From a virus: DNA of 30,917 nt. The stretch lies in the IMG/VR virus record IMGVR_UViG_3300018083_000094, positions 1 to 30,917 of that record; one strand, given 5' to 3'. Under the pieces are notes generated by a model that ran no database searches, had not been told where the DNA came from, and was given only the letters and a program-made list of their open reading frames with translations. The position numbers were made by a program, and so were the translations under genes. Of this stretch, positions 14,548 through 20,877 are shown one piece after another (the stretch's first letter is position 1; every line of letters begins with the position of its first letter).

Positions 14548-15705
14548 TCAGCCCGTCGCCGCCGCGGCGTTCACCGCGTTGTGTACCCTATCGTCCGGTG
14601 GCGCCAGTGATTCGGCCATCAGGTCGGCTGGAAGGTGCGACCCGCCGGGAATGGCGTAGACGTAGCGCGCCGTGGTGGCGATGCTCTTGTGGCCAGCCAG
14701 TTGCTGGACGGCGGGCAGGGGGGCGCCCGCGGCGAGGAGCAGCGAGATGGCGCCTCGACGCAACGAATGCAGTGGCGCCCGCGGCAACCCGGCCCGGTCC
14801 TGGCAGCGGTCGAGGAGCACGTTGATCGTCGCCTCCCACATCGGTGTGCCCTTCGTGGTGGTGAAGACGAGGTCGGTGACCGGCCACGGGCGACGGGCAC
14901 GCGCACGCTCATTGTCCTGGCGTGCGCGGTGGTCGCGCAGCGCGGTCACCACCGCGGCCGGCAGCACCAGCGACCGGGCGCTGTCCGCTTTCGGTGGCCG
15001 CTCGACCATGCCGCGCCCCACCTCGTACTGGCGTTGGACCGTGATGGCGAGCGTGGCCCCGTCCAGGTCGACGTCGCGCCAGCGTAGGCCGAGCATCTCG
15101 CCGCGGCGGGTGCCCAGGTAGGCCGAGCAGATAATGAAGGCGCCCAGTCGCTCACCGTCCGCCGCGGCCAGCAGGCGCCGCACCTCGTCGGCTGTATACA
15201 TGGTGAACGTCGTCGACGCGCTCGGCACCGGCCGCGCCAGGCGGGCCGGGTTGGTGGCCAGCAGGCCCAGGCGTTGGGCATCAGCCAGGGCGCCACCGAG
15301 GACCATCCTGGCCTTGGCCGCGGCGGCCGGCTTCGTCGCTGCCAGCCGCCGCGTGAATCGCTCCACGATGGCTGGAGAGAGGTCGGAGAGGCGCGTGTGA
15401 CCCAGGGCAGGGATGACGTGTGCGAGCGCCTGCTGATAGCTTCTGACGGTGTTGGGCGCCAGGTCGGTGCGGCCGGCCAGCCAGTCGGTCAGGTAGGCGT
15501 CCAGCGGTTGGCGGGCGTCGGGCGAGAGCCGGTGGGCGTCGCGGGCATTCAGCAGCCGCCGCAGCTCCGCCTCTTGTCGCCGCCCGGTGTTGTCGTCGGC
15601 CGGGCACCAGGCATAGACGCGCTGGCCGGCCACCGTCACGTAACAGCCCAGGCGCCCGTCGCCGCGCGTGACGAGGCTGCCGGTGCCCTTGGCGCGACGG
15701 GTCAC
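14548..15705 (-). CDS. int: Tyrosine integrase
   Basis: This 385-residue site-specific recombinase integrates and excises the phage genome. Residues 1-60 are an arm-binding-type N-domain (KGTGSLVTRGDGRLGCYVTV). Residues 65-160 are a SAM-like core-binding domain (PLDAYLTDWLAGRTDLAPNT). The catalytic domain follows, with R200 (LGTRRGEMLGLRW), K239 (RPPKADSARS), H313 and R316 (PLHSLRRGAI), H339 (LAGHKSIATT) and nucleophile Y348 (TARYVYA). All six expected residues are present and length is typical, so the enzyme looks intact. Its ATG overlaps the repressor stop by four bases, so both are probably made from one - strand transcript, which would couple integration to repressor synthesis. Confidence 0.95.
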   Translation of the reverse strand: MTRRAKGTGSLVTRGDGRLGCYVTVAGQRVYAWCPADDNTGRRQEAELRRLLNARDAHRLSPDARQPLDAYLTDWLAGRTDLAPNTVRSYQQALAHVIPALGHTRLSDLSPAIVERFTRRLAATKPAAAAKARMVLGGALADAQRLGLLATNPARLARPVPSASTTFTMYTADEVRRLLAAADGERLGAFIICSAYLGTRRGEMLGLRWRDVDLDGATLAITVQRQYEVGRGMVERPPKADSARSLVLPAAVVTALRDHRARQDNERARARRPWPVTDLVFTTTKGTPMWEATINVLLDRCQDRAGLPRAPLHSLRRGAISLLLAAGAPLPAVQQLAGHKSIATTARYVYAIPGGSHLPADLMAESLAPPDDRVHNAVNAAAATG

Positions 15706-16286
15706 CGGCCCAGCGGTGGGCGTGGGTGCGTCGACGCGAGCACATCGATCATCACGCCCACGACCTCGAAGCCGTCCGGTGGCAGTGTCAACGTCCCGAG
15801 CTTGCTGGTGAACTCCCAGTTGCCATTCTGCTGCACCAGCTTCTTGATGTGCCGCTCATTGCCAACCTGAATCTCTACCACCTTGCCCACCGCCGCCTGC
15901 CCCTCGCGATCCATCAGCACCCAATTCCCCGTCTTGATTTCCGGCGTCAGGCAATCGCCCTCGACGAAGAGGAAGTAGAGACGACCGCCGGCGTATTCGT
16001 CGAGGTCCGCGCCACGCGGCGGGTAGGCTGCCGCCACGCCGTGCACGGGCACGCGCGTCACGCGCTCCAGCACGGGTGGCGTGCCCGCCGCCGCGGCCGC
16101 GATCTCCTCAACCGTCACGCCCAACACCTCCGCCATCCGGTGCAGATGGCTGACCTTCAGGTCGCCGCCATTCGACCAGCGCGACACGGTGCCCTGCGCC
16201 ACCCCCATCAGGTCGGCGAACACGGTCTGCTTCAAGCCGCGCCGCTTCAGTTGCGCCTTGAGCCAGTCCCGAAAGGTCGTGTCCAT
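15702..16286 (-). CDS. CI/LexA-like repressor with Cys in place of catalytic Ser
   Basis: This 194-residue protein has an HTH_3 domain (residues 5-62; LKQTVFADLMGVAQGTVSRW) and a C-terminal S24/LexA-like domain (residues 78-185). The usual GDSM nucleophile motif reads GDCL, with C112, while the general-base lysine K149 (HIKKL) lies 37 residues later, the same spacing as Ser119-Lys156 in LexA. The region matching the Ala-Gly cleavage site is VAAAYP, so the scissile Gly is Ala. It should keep the prophage silent by binding the operators upstream. The start at CAT 16284-16286 removes an implausible N-terminal extension through the operator region, and may be leaderless. Confidence 0.88.
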   Translation of the reverse strand: MDTTFRDWLKAQLKRRGLKQTVFADLMGVAQGTVSRWSNGGDLKVSHLHRMAEVLGVTVEEIAAAAAGTPPVLERVTRVPVHGVAAAYPPRGADLDEYAGGRLYFLFVEGDCLTPEIKTGNWVLMDREGQAAVGKVVEIQVGNERHIKKLVQQNGNWEFTSKLGTLTLPPDGFEVVGVMIDVLASTHPRPPLGR

Positions 16287-16377
16287 GCCATCACTATACG
16301 CATACGCAAGTGACGCTTGACATCGTATCCGCATACTGCTAATATCAGAATGCGAATACGAATAGGCGGGAGGGAGC
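16287..16377. promoter_or_regulatory. Immunity control region: divergent promoters and three operators
   Basis: Rightward promoter: TTGACA (16317-16322), 17 bases, TAATAT (16340-16345), near consensus. Leftward -10 for the repressor: TATAGT on the - strand (16293-16298), whose expected start falls on the repressor ATG; its -35 is poor. Three operator-like 12-mers, ATACGCATACGC (16296-16307), TCGTATCCGCAT (16323-16334) and ATGCGAATACGA (16350-16361), have centres exactly 27 bp apart. Each consists of two CGYAT pentamers, 6 bp apart. The first covers the leftward -10, the second lies in the rightward promoter spacer, and the third covers the expected rightward start. Confidence 0.78.
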
Positions 16378-16608
16378 GTGCTACGGTACTCAGCCACGAA
16401 TATTCTCGATGTCCTGGAGCGCTTGGAGCGCGACGAAGCGTGGCTGGCTCGGAAGACCGGCTACGACCTGTCCTATGTCTGGCGCATCAATCGCGGTCAG
16501 CGCCCGATCACGGCCGCCTACGTCGACCGCGTCTGCGCCGTGCTCAACTTGCCGCCGCATGTGTTGTTCGTCGTTGCCGCCGACAGCGCCCCTGCCGAGG
16601 TGGCCTAG
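16378..16608 (+). CDS. Cro-like HTH protein
   Basis: This 76-residue protein is the first gene of the rightward early operon, with GGGAGGG just before GTG 16378. Residues 20-55 (WLARKTGYDLSYVWRINRGQ followed by RPITAAYVDRVCAVL) form an HTH_3 fold. Opposed to the repressor gene across the operators, it is in the place of Cro, which shuts repressor synthesis in the lytic cycle (family knowledge). It has no C-terminal domain beyond a short tail. Confidence 0.75.
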   Translation: MLRYSATNILDVLERLERDEAWLARKTGYDLSYVWRINRGQRPITAAYVDRVCAVLNLPPHVLFVVAADSAPAEVA

Positions 16609-16827
16609 ATGGCCGCGCGCCCCATTCCCCTGCCCACTCCCCAGCAACGCGCCAGCGTCGAGAGCTGCACGCTGCTGACCATCCCCGAGGCCGGCGAGCT
16701 GCTGCGCCTGTCGCGCCACAGCGTCTACGACCTCATCCATGCCGGCACGCTGAAGAGCGTCCTCGTCAAAGGACGCTACCGAATCCGGCTCACGGACCTG
16801 CACGCGTTCGTGCGACATCTGACGTGA
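16609..16827 (+). CDS. Second excisionase-like HTH_17 protein
   Basis: This 72-residue protein follows the Cro-like gene directly (TAGATG). LLTIPEAGELLRLSRHSVYD, LIHAGTLKSVLVKGRYR, IRLTDLHAFVRHL is a winged helix of the HTH_17 group, like the protein at 14151 but only distantly similar. As an early gene in the operon controlled by the immunity region, it could be the real excisionase, or a CII-like or other activator. Its stop lies within a perfect inverted repeat. Confidence 0.65.
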   Translation: MAARPIPLPTPQQRASVESCTLLTIPEAGELLRLSRHSVYDLIHAGTLKSVLVKGRYRIRLTDLHAFVRHLT

Positions 16828-16869
16828 CCCGTCACGTCGCGGCGCCAGGGTCACGGCCCAACGTGACCC
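16821..16869. repeat. Two adjacent inverted repeats with CGTGAC cores
   Basis: GACGTGAC-CC-GTCACGTC (16821-16838) and GGGTCACG-GCCCAA-CGTGACCC (16848-16869) are both perfect 8-bp dyads. Together they give four copies of the CGTGAC/GTCACG hexamer within 49 bp, at the start of the 178-bp gap before the next gene. They could be operators, a weak terminator or protein-binding sites. Confidence 0.6.
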
Positions 16870-17005
16870 GACGAACTCCGGTTCCCCCGCATCCTACCAC
16901 AACAGATGTGCGATCGACACGCAACGGCGGCCGAGCCGGTGCTTTGGGCAGCACCGGCCGGGCCGTCCGTCCACATTCGCCCTGGGCAGGCAAAGGAGTA
17001 CCAAG
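16828..17005. other. 178-bp gap in the early operon
   Basis: Besides the inverted repeats at its left end the gap contains GCCGGTGCT...AGCACCGGC (about 16933-16956), a further perfect 9-bp stem with a six-base loop (TTGGGC). The open frame passing through (from ATG 16906) has no ribosome binding site and gives low-complexity Arg/Gly/Pro sequence, so it is not a gene. A promoter cannot be assigned. Confidence 0.45.
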
Positions 17006-17272
17006 ATGATAGCGGGACCGAACCAGACCGGCAAGCCAATTCAGCCACAAGGGTGGCCGATTTATTCGTTCCAGAACGCCGCCAACCAGGCTCGCCAGGA
17101 GGCCGAGGGCCAGCGGCGCCGGGCCGACCAGTTGGCCGGCCGCTGCCGCCGGTTGCGCGCCGTCGCCGCCTGGGCGCTGACCTGCACCGTCGCCGGCATG
17201 GCCGCGGCGTTCGCGTTGGGCGCCCTGTTTGGCTACGGCCTGGGCAGCGGCCTGATTGGCCTGCTCCGATGA
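17006..17272 (+). CDS. Small membrane protein of the early operon
   Basis: This 88-residue protein has AAAGGAG eight bases or so before ATG 17006. Residues 28-50 are a basic, Arg-rich helix (RQEAEGQRRRADQLAGRCRR). Residues 52-87 are one long or two short hydrophobic segments (AAWALTCTVAGMAAAFALGA, LFGYGLGSGLIGLL). The family is unknown. Its TGA overlaps the next ATG (ATGA). Confidence 0.62.
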   Translation: MIAGPNQTGKPIQPQGWPIYSFQNAANQARQEAEGQRRRADQLAGRCRRLRAVAAWALTCTVAGMAAAFALGALFGYGLGSGLIGLLR

Positions 17273-18216
17273 GCGCCGCCGTCTGGACCATCCCCAGCAG
17301 CTCGCGGCCCGAGCTGACCCATCTGGTGATGCGGCTCCCAGACGGCACGCTGACCTGCACCTGTGAGGCAGCGACCTACGGGCGGATGTGCCGCCACCGC
17401 GTCGCCGTCCTGTTTGCTGAAGGAGATCCCATGAGCGTGACCCAGATCAAGCCATCCACCGACTACGCCATCGGCGCCATCGAGGCGGCGCTGGCCCAGG
17501 GCGACCTGAGCAAACTCAGCACCGAGGACCGCACCCGCTATCTCTTGCGGGTGTGTGAGAGCCTGCAACTCAATCCCTTGACCCGCCCGCTCCAGTACAT
17601 CGTCCTGAGCAACAAGCTGACGCTGTACGCCACCAGGGACGCCACCGACCAGCTCCGCAAGTTGCATGGCGTATCCGTCCGCATCGTGTCCCGCGAGCGC
17701 ATCGACGATCTGTATCTGGTCCAGTCCGAGGCGACCGACAAGACCGGCCGCACCGACTCCAGTCTCGGTGTCGTCAGCATCAAAGGCTTGCAGGGCGAGG
17801 CGCTGGCCAACGCGATCATGAAGACCGAGACCAAAGCCAAGCGTCGGGTCACGCTGTCGATCTGCGGCCTGGGCATGCTCGACGAAACCGAAGTCGAGAG
17901 CGTCCGCATCGTCGAGGGGCAGCAGGCGGCCAGGCAGATCGCGCCCGCCACCGATCAGCCCGCCACCCAGGCCCAGTACGACTGGTACATGAAGGCGATG
18001 TCGGCGCTGGGCTTCAACGGTGAGGACCGGCGTGACATCGCCGTTGACATCGGCCAGGACGAGCTGGAGCGCATCCCTGCCCGCGTCTTGCAGGCAATCG
18101 TCATGGCCGCCAAGCAGACGCTGCTGACCTATGGGCCGGACGGTGAGACGGGCCGGGTCGCTTGGCGCATCCAGCAGGTCGGCGACGGCGCGGAGGAGGA
18201 GAGCGCGTCCGAGTAG
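17269..18216 (+). CDS. SWIM zinc-finger segment in frame with RecT-like protein
   Basis: ATG 17269 overlaps the upstream stop and opens a frame of 315 residues. The first 54 residues (MSAAVWTIPSSSRPELTHLV and onward) contain CTCEAATYGRMCRH, a CxC...CxH SWIM-type zinc finger, a DNA- or protein-binding module that usually occurs as its own small phage protein or with recombination proteins. No stop separates it from the annealing protein, whose own start (ATG 17431) has a strong ribosome binding site. So the frame may make both a SWIM fusion and a shorter protein. Coupling by ATGA makes expression of the long form plausible. Confidence 0.55.
   Translation: MSAAVWTIPSSSRPELTHLVMRLPDGTLTCTCEAATYGRMCRHRVAVLFAEGDPMSVTQIKPSTDYAIGAIEAALAQGDLSKLSTEDRTRYLLRVCESLQLNPLTRPLQYIVLSNKLTLYATRDATDQLRKLHGVSVRIVSRERIDDLYLVQSEATDKTGRTDSSLGVVSIKGLQGEALANAIMKTETKAKRRVTLSICGLGMLDETEVESVRIVEGQQAARQIAPATDQPATQAQYDWYMKAMSALGFNGEDRRDIAVDIGQDELERIPARVLQAIVMAAKQTLLTYGPDGETGRVAWRIQQVGDGAEEESASE
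17431..18216 (+). CDS. RecT-like single-strand annealing protein
   Basis: This 261-residue form starts at ATG 17431 with AAGGAG at 17420-17425. Residues 25-165 contain YLLRVCESLQLNPLTRPLQY, LTLYATRDATDQLRKLHGVS and ANAIMKTETKAKRRVTLSIC, the order of elements I associate with RecT-type annealing proteins of phages. Such proteins coat single strands and pair them during recombination-dependent replication. The C-terminal 90 residues (QAQYDWYMKAMSALGFNGED onward) are a separate helical region. There is no obvious partner exonuclease nearby, though the VRR-NUC protein at 20434 is a nuclease of the same operon. Family assignment is by pattern only. Confidence 0.65.
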   Translation: MSVTQIKPSTDYAIGAIEAALAQGDLSKLSTEDRTRYLLRVCESLQLNPLTRPLQYIVLSNKLTLYATRDATDQLRKLHGVSVRIVSRERIDDLYLVQSEATDKTGRTDSSLGVVSIKGLQGEALANAIMKTETKAKRRVTLSICGLGMLDETEVESVRIVEGQQAARQIAPATDQPATQAQYDWYMKAMSALGFNGEDRRDIAVDIGQDELERIPARVLQAIVMAAKQTLLTYGPDGETGRVAWRIQQVGDGAEEESASE

Positions 18217-18227
18217 GGCTGGGGTTG

Positions 18228-18254
18228 GGCGGGCCGACCTGGCCCGCCTTTTTT
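18228..18254 (+). terminator. Intrinsic terminator inside the early region
   Basis: GGCGGGCC (18228-18235), loop GACCT, GGCCCGCC (18241-18248), then six T (18249-18254): a textbook rho-independent terminator, only 12 bases after the annealing protein stop and 30 before the replication gene. Confidence 0.9.
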
Positions 18255-18284
18255 GTTGCCAGGAGCGGAAGGAGCACGCCTGAC

Positions 18285-19196
18285 ATGTGGTCAAAGATCG
18301 ACGGCACCATCGCCCACCATCCCAAACTGACTGCCGCTGGCCCGGTGGCCGCCTGGTACTACGTGTGCGGGCTCACCTTCGCCAGCACCTACGGCACCGA
18401 CGGCCTGATCCCCGAGGCCGACGCGCCGCACCTCACGCCGCTCGACGACCCGCAGGCCGCCATCAAGCGCCTGGTCGCCGTCGGCCTCTGGCATCGGTGC
18501 AAAGGCGGCTATCAGATTCATGACTTCCTCGACTATCAACCATCAGCCGCCCGCATGAAGGCGGGGCGCGCGGCTGGCCGACGCCGGCAGGCTGAGTACC
18601 GTCGCCGTCACGCGTCACGTGACGGCAACAGTAACGGCGTTACTAACGGCGCAGTAACGCGAACAGAAGAAGAAGTAGAAGTAGAATTAAGAGTTAACCC
18701 CGCCCCCCTACCCCCCGCCCCACCACCACCCGACCCGGAGGCGCGCGAGAACACGCCTCGGGCCTTGCGTGCCATCCCGAAACCGCACGAGGTCGAGCGC
18801 GCCGAGCTCGAAGCCCACCCGCTCTACCCGCCCCTGAGTTCGCTCTTCGGTCCAGTCACGGCGCGCGATCAGGACGACTGGCGTGACGACCTGGCCGCAC
18901 TGGATGAGCACGGCGCCCGGCCTGAAGATGTGCCACGCGCCGCCGCCGGCTATGCGGCCTCCTTCGGCCACGACAACGGCCGCCCGATCGCCATGACGCG
19001 TAAGGCGCTGATCACGCACTGGTATCGCAGTCTGCACGCACCGGTGACGCCGTCACGCACGCCCGTCGATGGTCGAATGCCCGTCCACGGGCAGCTCGAC
19101 CCCGACAAGTACCTGACCGGCCAGTACGCGCGCTTCTTCAACCGGCCATATGACGACGATGGCGCCTTCGACGACGTGGGCGAGGCGTCGCCATGA
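18285..19196 (+). CDS. Replication protein (lambda O / DnaD-like layout)
   Basis: This 303-residue protein starts at ATG 18285, with GGAAGGAG about 10 bases before. Residues 1-90 (MWSKIDGTIAHHPKLTAAGP, then GLIPEADAPHL, then LVAVGLWHRCKGGYQIHDFL) are a winged-helix-like domain common at the N-terminus of phage replication initiators and helicase loaders. Residues 95-170 are a basic then acidic, Pro-rich linker. Residues 180-260 form a helical domain (WRDDLAALDEHGARPEDVPR, ending ALITHWYRSL). The gene segment encoding the linker holds origin-like repeats, as in lambda O. It should recruit the host helicase (inference). Confidence 0.72.
   Translation: MWSKIDGTIAHHPKLTAAGPVAAWYYVCGLTFASTYGTDGLIPEADAPHLTPLDDPQAAIKRLVAVGLWHRCKGGYQIHDFLDYQPSAARMKAGRAAGRRRQAEYRRRHASRDGNSNGVTNGAVTRTEEEVEVELRVNPAPLPPAPPPPDPEARENTPRALRAIPKPHEVERAELEAHPLYPPLSSLFGPVTARDQDDWRDDLAALDEHGARPEDVPRAAAGYAASFGHDNGRPIAMTRKALITHWYRSLHAPVTPSRTPVDGRMPVHGQLDPDKYLTGQYARFFNRPYDDDGAFDDVGEASP
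18613..18721. other. Candidate replication origin inside the replication gene
   Basis: In order: a perfect 12-bp palindrome CGTCACGTGACG (18613-18624); three iteron-like repeats AGTAACGGCG (18630), ACTAACGGCG (18642) and AGTAACGCG (18653), the first inside a dyad AGTAAC-GGC-GTTACT; a 37-bp purine- and A-rich stretch (18661-18697); and a C-rich block CCCC-G-C6-TA-C6-G-CCCC (18698-18721), which is a strong G-quadruplex pattern on the other strand. Iterons plus a purine/A+T-rich segment inside the initiator gene is the lambda arrangement. Confidence 0.62.
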
Positions 19197-19939
19197 CGGC
19201 ACTGCGTCACGAGGAGATCTACGGCACATCCTGGAGCGCCGGCGACGACGACGTGCTCCGCGCGGGCTATGGCCGTGTGCCGACGGCCGACCTGGCCGCC
19301 CGCGTCGGCCGCGGCATCGACGCCACCCGGCAGCGGGCGCGCGTCATCGGTCTGGCGAAACCGGTCGCGGCGCGCATCACCTGGACGGCCGAGGCGGACG
19401 ACGTGCTCCGCGCGGGCTACCTGCGTTCGCCAACGGCCGACCTGGCGGCGCGGCTGGGCACAACCATCGAGGCCGTGTGGGCGCGGGCGCGCACGCTCCA
19501 GTTGGTGCAGTCGGGCAGGAATATTCCGTGGACGGCCGACGAGGACCGTCTGGTGCGCGAGCTCTACGGCACCCTGTCTCGGGCGGAGCTCTCCGCCCGC
19601 CTCGGGCGGACGCCCCATTCGGTTGGCAACCGCCTGGTCACGCTGGGCCTGACGCGAGAAGGCGCCGTGTCTCAACGCCAGGACCGCCACCAGCAGGAGA
19701 TCGCCCAGCTCCGGGCCGAGAACGACCACCTGAAGCATGGCGCCCTGGACGCCGCCCACGCGCCAACCGCCGATGCTCGTCGCCTGGCCGTGCTCATGGC
19801 CTATCGCCTGCTCGTGATCGACGCGGCCACCGCGGCCGTCGTGCTCGGCGTGCCCGAGGGGCGCCTGCCGGTCGAGGTCGGTAAGGCCGCCAAATTGGGG
19901 CTGGACGTGGCCAGGATGGCGCTGGAGGAGGGGCGATGA
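19193..19939 (+). CDS. Triple Myb/GcrA-like HTH protein
   Basis: This 248-residue protein overlaps the replication gene by ATGA. It carries three tandem helix-turn-helix units, W14-L54, W64-L104 and W113-L153, each of the form W-[TS]-A-x-x-D-D-x-[LV]-[RV]-x-x-[YG], then TADLAARLG-type helix, then a recognition helix ending GL or QL. Residues 165-190 form a coiled coil (QQEIAQLRAENDHLKHG), and the rest is helical. It probably binds DNA at three adjacent sites and may dimerise. Regulation or replication support is inferred; no target is known. Confidence 0.65.
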   Translation: MTALRHEEIYGTSWSAGDDDVLRAGYGRVPTADLAARVGRGIDATRQRARVIGLAKPVAARITWTAEADDVLRAGYLRSPTADLAARLGTTIEAVWARARTLQLVQSGRNIPWTADEDRLVRELYGTLSRAELSARLGRTPHSVGNRLVTLGLTREGAVSQRQDRHQQEIAQLRAENDHLKHGALDAAHAPTADARRLAVLMAYRLLVIDAATAAVVLGVPEGRLPVEVGKAAKLGLDVARMALEEGR

Positions 19940-20136
19940 TGAACGCATGGCTTGCGGCAGAGCGCGCTTTCGTCGAGTGCTGCCAACGGCGCTTCCCCGA
20001 CCTGACCGACCCGTGGCTGCATGTGTCCGACGATGGCAGGCGCCTCTGGCTCACTGACGGGAAGGACGGGCTGGTGCTGGCGGAGGCGCCGATGCCAGTG
20101 CTGGACGTGGCCCTCGCCGCCCTGGAGGACCGATGA
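19936..20136 (+). CDS. Hypothetical protein
   Basis: This 66-residue protein is coupled to its neighbours on both sides by 4-base overlaps. It reads AAERAFVECCQRRFPDLTDP, then LHVSDDGRRLWLTDGKDGLV and a short helix. A small alpha/beta fold is likely. No signal, TM or known motif is seen. Reading-frame fit to the tightly packed operon is the main support. Confidence 0.6.
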   Translation: MMNAWLAAERAFVECCQRRFPDLTDPWLHVSDDGRRLWLTDGKDGLVLAEAPMPVLDVALAALEDR

Positions 20137-20441
20137 ACGCGCAGACCCACGACGCCTATCTGGCGATCATTGACGACGCCGAGGCGCGGGTGGCACGGGC
20201 CAAGGACCGCGAACACCAGAACGCGGAATTGCTGGATCGCGAACGGGCCGTCACCCAACGACTGAGTCAACAGATCGACGTGCGGGACGCTGCGGCCCGT
20301 GCCATCGTCGCCGACTGTCGTGTGCCCCGTGGCGACTACCTGGGCGATGCCTGCCGCTGGTGCGAGAACACGATCGACCGCGACGGCCACCGGCCGGGCT
20401 GTCCGGTTGGGATACTCGCCGCGACGCTGGAGGATGCATGA
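20133..20441 (+). CDS. Hypothetical zinc-binding coiled-coil protein
   Basis: This 102-residue protein has a coiled coil (residues 10-55; EARVARAKDREHQNAELLDR) and a C-terminal zinc-binding motif, CRWCENTIDRDGHRPGC, with C74, C77, H86 and C90. C-x2-C...H-x3-C modules of this kind recur in small phage early proteins. Starts at an ATGA overlap and sits in the replication/recombination operon. Function unknown; nucleic acid contact is possible. Confidence 0.62.
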   Translation: MNAQTHDAYLAIIDDAEARVARAKDREHQNAELLDRERAVTQRLSQQIDVRDAAARAIVADCRVPRGDYLGDACRWCENTIDRDGHRPGCPVGILAATLEDA

Positions 20442-20865
20442 CGCTCATGACGCTCTTCGAGCACTGCGTGACCTGGGTATCACACGGCCCGGTGAATGCG
20501 TGCGTGGAGGTCATGTGGACGACAGCCTGGACGGCACTGCCGTGGTAGACCCCGACACCCTCACCCGCCGCCTGCCCCCCGAGCGCGAGCTGCGCCAATG
20601 CGTCGTCGACACGGCCCGCCTCTTCGGCTGGCTCGTCTACTGGACCCATCGCAGCGAGCACTCCCCAGCCGGCTTCCCCGATCTGGTGCTCTTGCGGGAC
20701 CGCTCTATACTCTGGGTCGAGCTGAAGCGCGACGAGCGCGACCATCTGCGCCGCGAGCAGCAGCAGTGGGCCGATCGCCTCATCGCCGCCGGCCAGGACT
20801 GGCGCCGCTGGACCTGGACCTCCTGGCACAGCGGTGAGATCGAACGCGCGTTGCAGCGCGACTGA
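20434..20865 (+). CDS. VRR-NUC domain nuclease
   Basis: A protein of up to 143 residues with a PD-(D/E)xK nuclease core: HSPAGFPDLVLLR, then ILWVELKRDERDHLRREQQQ (D in GFPD, E and K in ELK, and the Q of the motif-III helix). Stand-alone VRR-NUC proteins are common in phages and resolve or cut branched DNA (family knowledge). The start is uncertain: ATG 20434 lies directly against GGAGG (20429-20433); GTG 20515 has GGAGG four bases before and would remove 27 residues, including the plausible ALRALRDLGITRPGE segment. Overlap with the upstream gene is 8 bases with the first choice. Confidence 0.8.
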   Translation: MHDAHDALRALRDLGITRPGECVRGGHVDDSLDGTAVVDPDTLTRRLPPERELRQCVVDTARLFGWLVYWTHRSEHSPAGFPDLVLLRDRSILWVELKRDERDHLRREQQQWADRLIAAGQDWRRWTWTSWHSGEIERALQRD

Positions 20866-20877
20866 GAGGAGGACTGG

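Noticed and set aside
16906-17268. N-terminal extension of the SWIM/annealing frame
   Set aside because: It reads in another frame through the membrane protein gene at 17006, is low-complexity, and has no ribosome binding site.
20438-20548. 36-codon frame starting at an ATGA overlap after the zinc-binding protein gene
   Set aside because: It fits the operon's overlap style, but its product (MTLMTLFEHCVTWVSHGPVN and onward) resembles nothing and it competes with the nuclease frame, whose GITRPGE segment looks more natural. It remains possible if the nuclease starts at GTG 20515.
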